DNA of 64,000 bases from Duganella sp. 1411 (GTDB lineage Bacteria > Pseudomonadota > Gammaproteobacteria > Burkholderiales > Burkholderiaceae_D), in contig NZ_JAFICD010000002.1 of the NCBI RefSeq assembly GCF_017833525.1, positions 806,001 to 870,000 of the forward strand, written 5' to 3'. A program made the translations under genes and the position numbers. Below are positions 63,328 to 64,000 of this stretch, one piece after another; the stretch's first letter is position 1; each line of letters starts with the position of its first letter. The notes beneath the pieces were generated by a model. That model worked only from the letters and a program-made list of their open reading frames with translations, was not told the origin of the DNA and ran no database searches.

Positions 63328-64000
63328 ATGGATAAGATGGTCGTGGGCGACCCGGGCGTTGTACGCCTGAGCAACTATGCGCTGGAAGACAACCTGCTGG
63401 CCCGCGACGGCCGCGTGTTCCTGACCGGCACCCAGGCGCTGGTGCGCCTGCCGCTGATGCAGCGCTGGCTCGACCGCGAGCGCGGCCTCGACACGGCCGG
63501 CTTCATCAGCGGCTACCGCGGCTCGCCGCTGGGCGGCTACGACCAGGCGCTGTGGCGCGCGCGCGGCGTGCTCGAGGCGCAGCAGATCCGCTTCCTGCCG
63601 GCCATCAACGAGGAGCTGGCCGCCACCGCCGTGCTGGGCAGCCAGCAGGTCGAGACCGACCCCGAGCGCACCGTCGCCGGCGTCTTCGCGCTGTGGTACG
63701 GCAAGGGGCCCGGCGTCGACCGCGCCGGCGACGCGCTCAAGCACGGCAACGTGTATGGCGCCTCGCCGCACGGCGGCGTGCTGGTGGTCGCCGGCGACGA
63801 CCACGGCTGCGTGTCGTCGTCGATGCCGCACCAGAGCGATTTCGCGATGCAGGGCTGGAACATGCCGATCGTCAATCCGGCCAGCATCGCCGACTACCTC
63901 GAATTCGGCCTGTACGGCTGGGCGCTGTCGCGCTTTTCCGGCATGTGGGTGGGGTTCAAGGCCATCTCCGAGACCGTCGAGAGCGGCGCCACGGTCGACC
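63328..64000 (+). CDS. Indolepyruvate ferredoxin oxidoreductase family protein, N-terminal part (partial)
   Basis: The first 224 residues; the gene runs off the right edge. The start ATG has AGGTGGAAG upstream. Thiamine-diphosphate domain features of the fused IorAB-type enzyme are present: LTGTQALVRLPLMQRWLDRE, TAGFISGYRGSPLGGYDQAL, LPAINEELAATAVLGSQQVE, GVFALWYGKGPGVDRAGDA and VVAGDDHGCVSSSMPHQSD. It would oxidise arylpyruvates or other 2-oxoacids with ferredoxin. In this group the full protein is usually about 1150-1200 residues. Confidence 0.93.
   Translation, partial: MDKMVVGDPGVVRLSNYALEDNLLARDGRVFLTGTQALVRLPLMQRWLDRERGLDTAGFISGYRGSPLGGYDQALWRARGVLEAQQIRFLPAINEELAATAVLGSQQVETDPERTVAGVFALWYGKGPGVDRAGDALKHGNVYGASPHGGVLVVAGDDHGCVSSSMPHQSDFAMQGWNMPIVNPASIADYLEFGLYGWALSRFSGMWVGFKAISETVESGATVD

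Overview
The window is 64 kb of GC-rich DNA with dense, often overlapping genes and strong Shine-Dalgarno sites. Gene content (OlsB-like acyltransferase, Lys/Ala/Pro-rich histone-like protein, large hybrid kinases, trehalase, fused indolepyruvate oxidoreductase, REP-like doublets with the arm GTAGGGCGGATTA) suggests a betaproteobacterium of the Oxalobacteraceae (Massilia/Duganella type). This assignment is inference; no rRNA is present.

Layout. 0-10 kb: the end of a formate-dehydrogenase-like oxidoreductase and fdhD, an OlsB-like acyltransferase, a histone-like protein, a binding protein/hybrid kinase/response regulator operon, a Ppx/GppA phosphatase and a GGDEF protein with a degenerate motif. 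10-17 kb: a spermidine-synthase-like protein and a uronate locus (LacI regulator, gudD, GH115 alpha-glucuronidase) followed by a duplicated gudD 3' end. 17-21 kb: an accessory patch of unknown genes with two orphan immunity-type genes (SUFU and Imm26-like). 21-30 kb: thioesterase, a second hybrid kinase, several small proteins, SIMPL and DUF2059-like secreted proteins, a YecA/SEC-C protein and a periplasmic trehalase.

30.4-47.3 kb is the most striking region: a predicted RiPP locus. A 61-residue precursor with a textbook double-glycine leader and a CC-x3-CC core has its own promoter and a strong ribosome-binding site. Around it lie a C39-peptidase ABC exporter, a miniature membrane-fusion protein, a TonB-dependent receptor, a secreted S9 peptidase, two glycosyltransferases, a UDP-GlcNAc-2-epimerase-like enzyme, a heptose-7-phosphate kinase (HddA) and a heptose-1-phosphate guanylyltransferase (HddC), an LLM flavin oxidoreductase, a 544-residue protein of unknown family and a convergent radical SAM/SPASM enzyme. 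The simplest reading is an exported, glycosylated and probably heptosylated Cys-rich peptide. The locus ends beside a tRNA-Ser(CGA).

47.6-57.5 kb: tRNA-Ser, cysE, a four-gene efflux operon that carries both an MFS and an RND pump, and a LysR regulator. 57.5-60.8 kb holds the second striking system: a three-gene operon of MNIO (DUF692, BufB), DUF2063 (BufC) and a fusion protein whose N-terminus is a DUF2282 (BufA1, bufferin precursor) domain, followed by a cytochrome c domain and a formylglycine-generating-enzyme-like domain. A copper-responsive RiPP thus appears to be welded to a redox carrier. 60.9-64 kb: gloA, gshA and the start of a fused indolepyruvate ferredoxin oxidoreductase.

No CRISPR array, transposase, integrase or phage module was seen.
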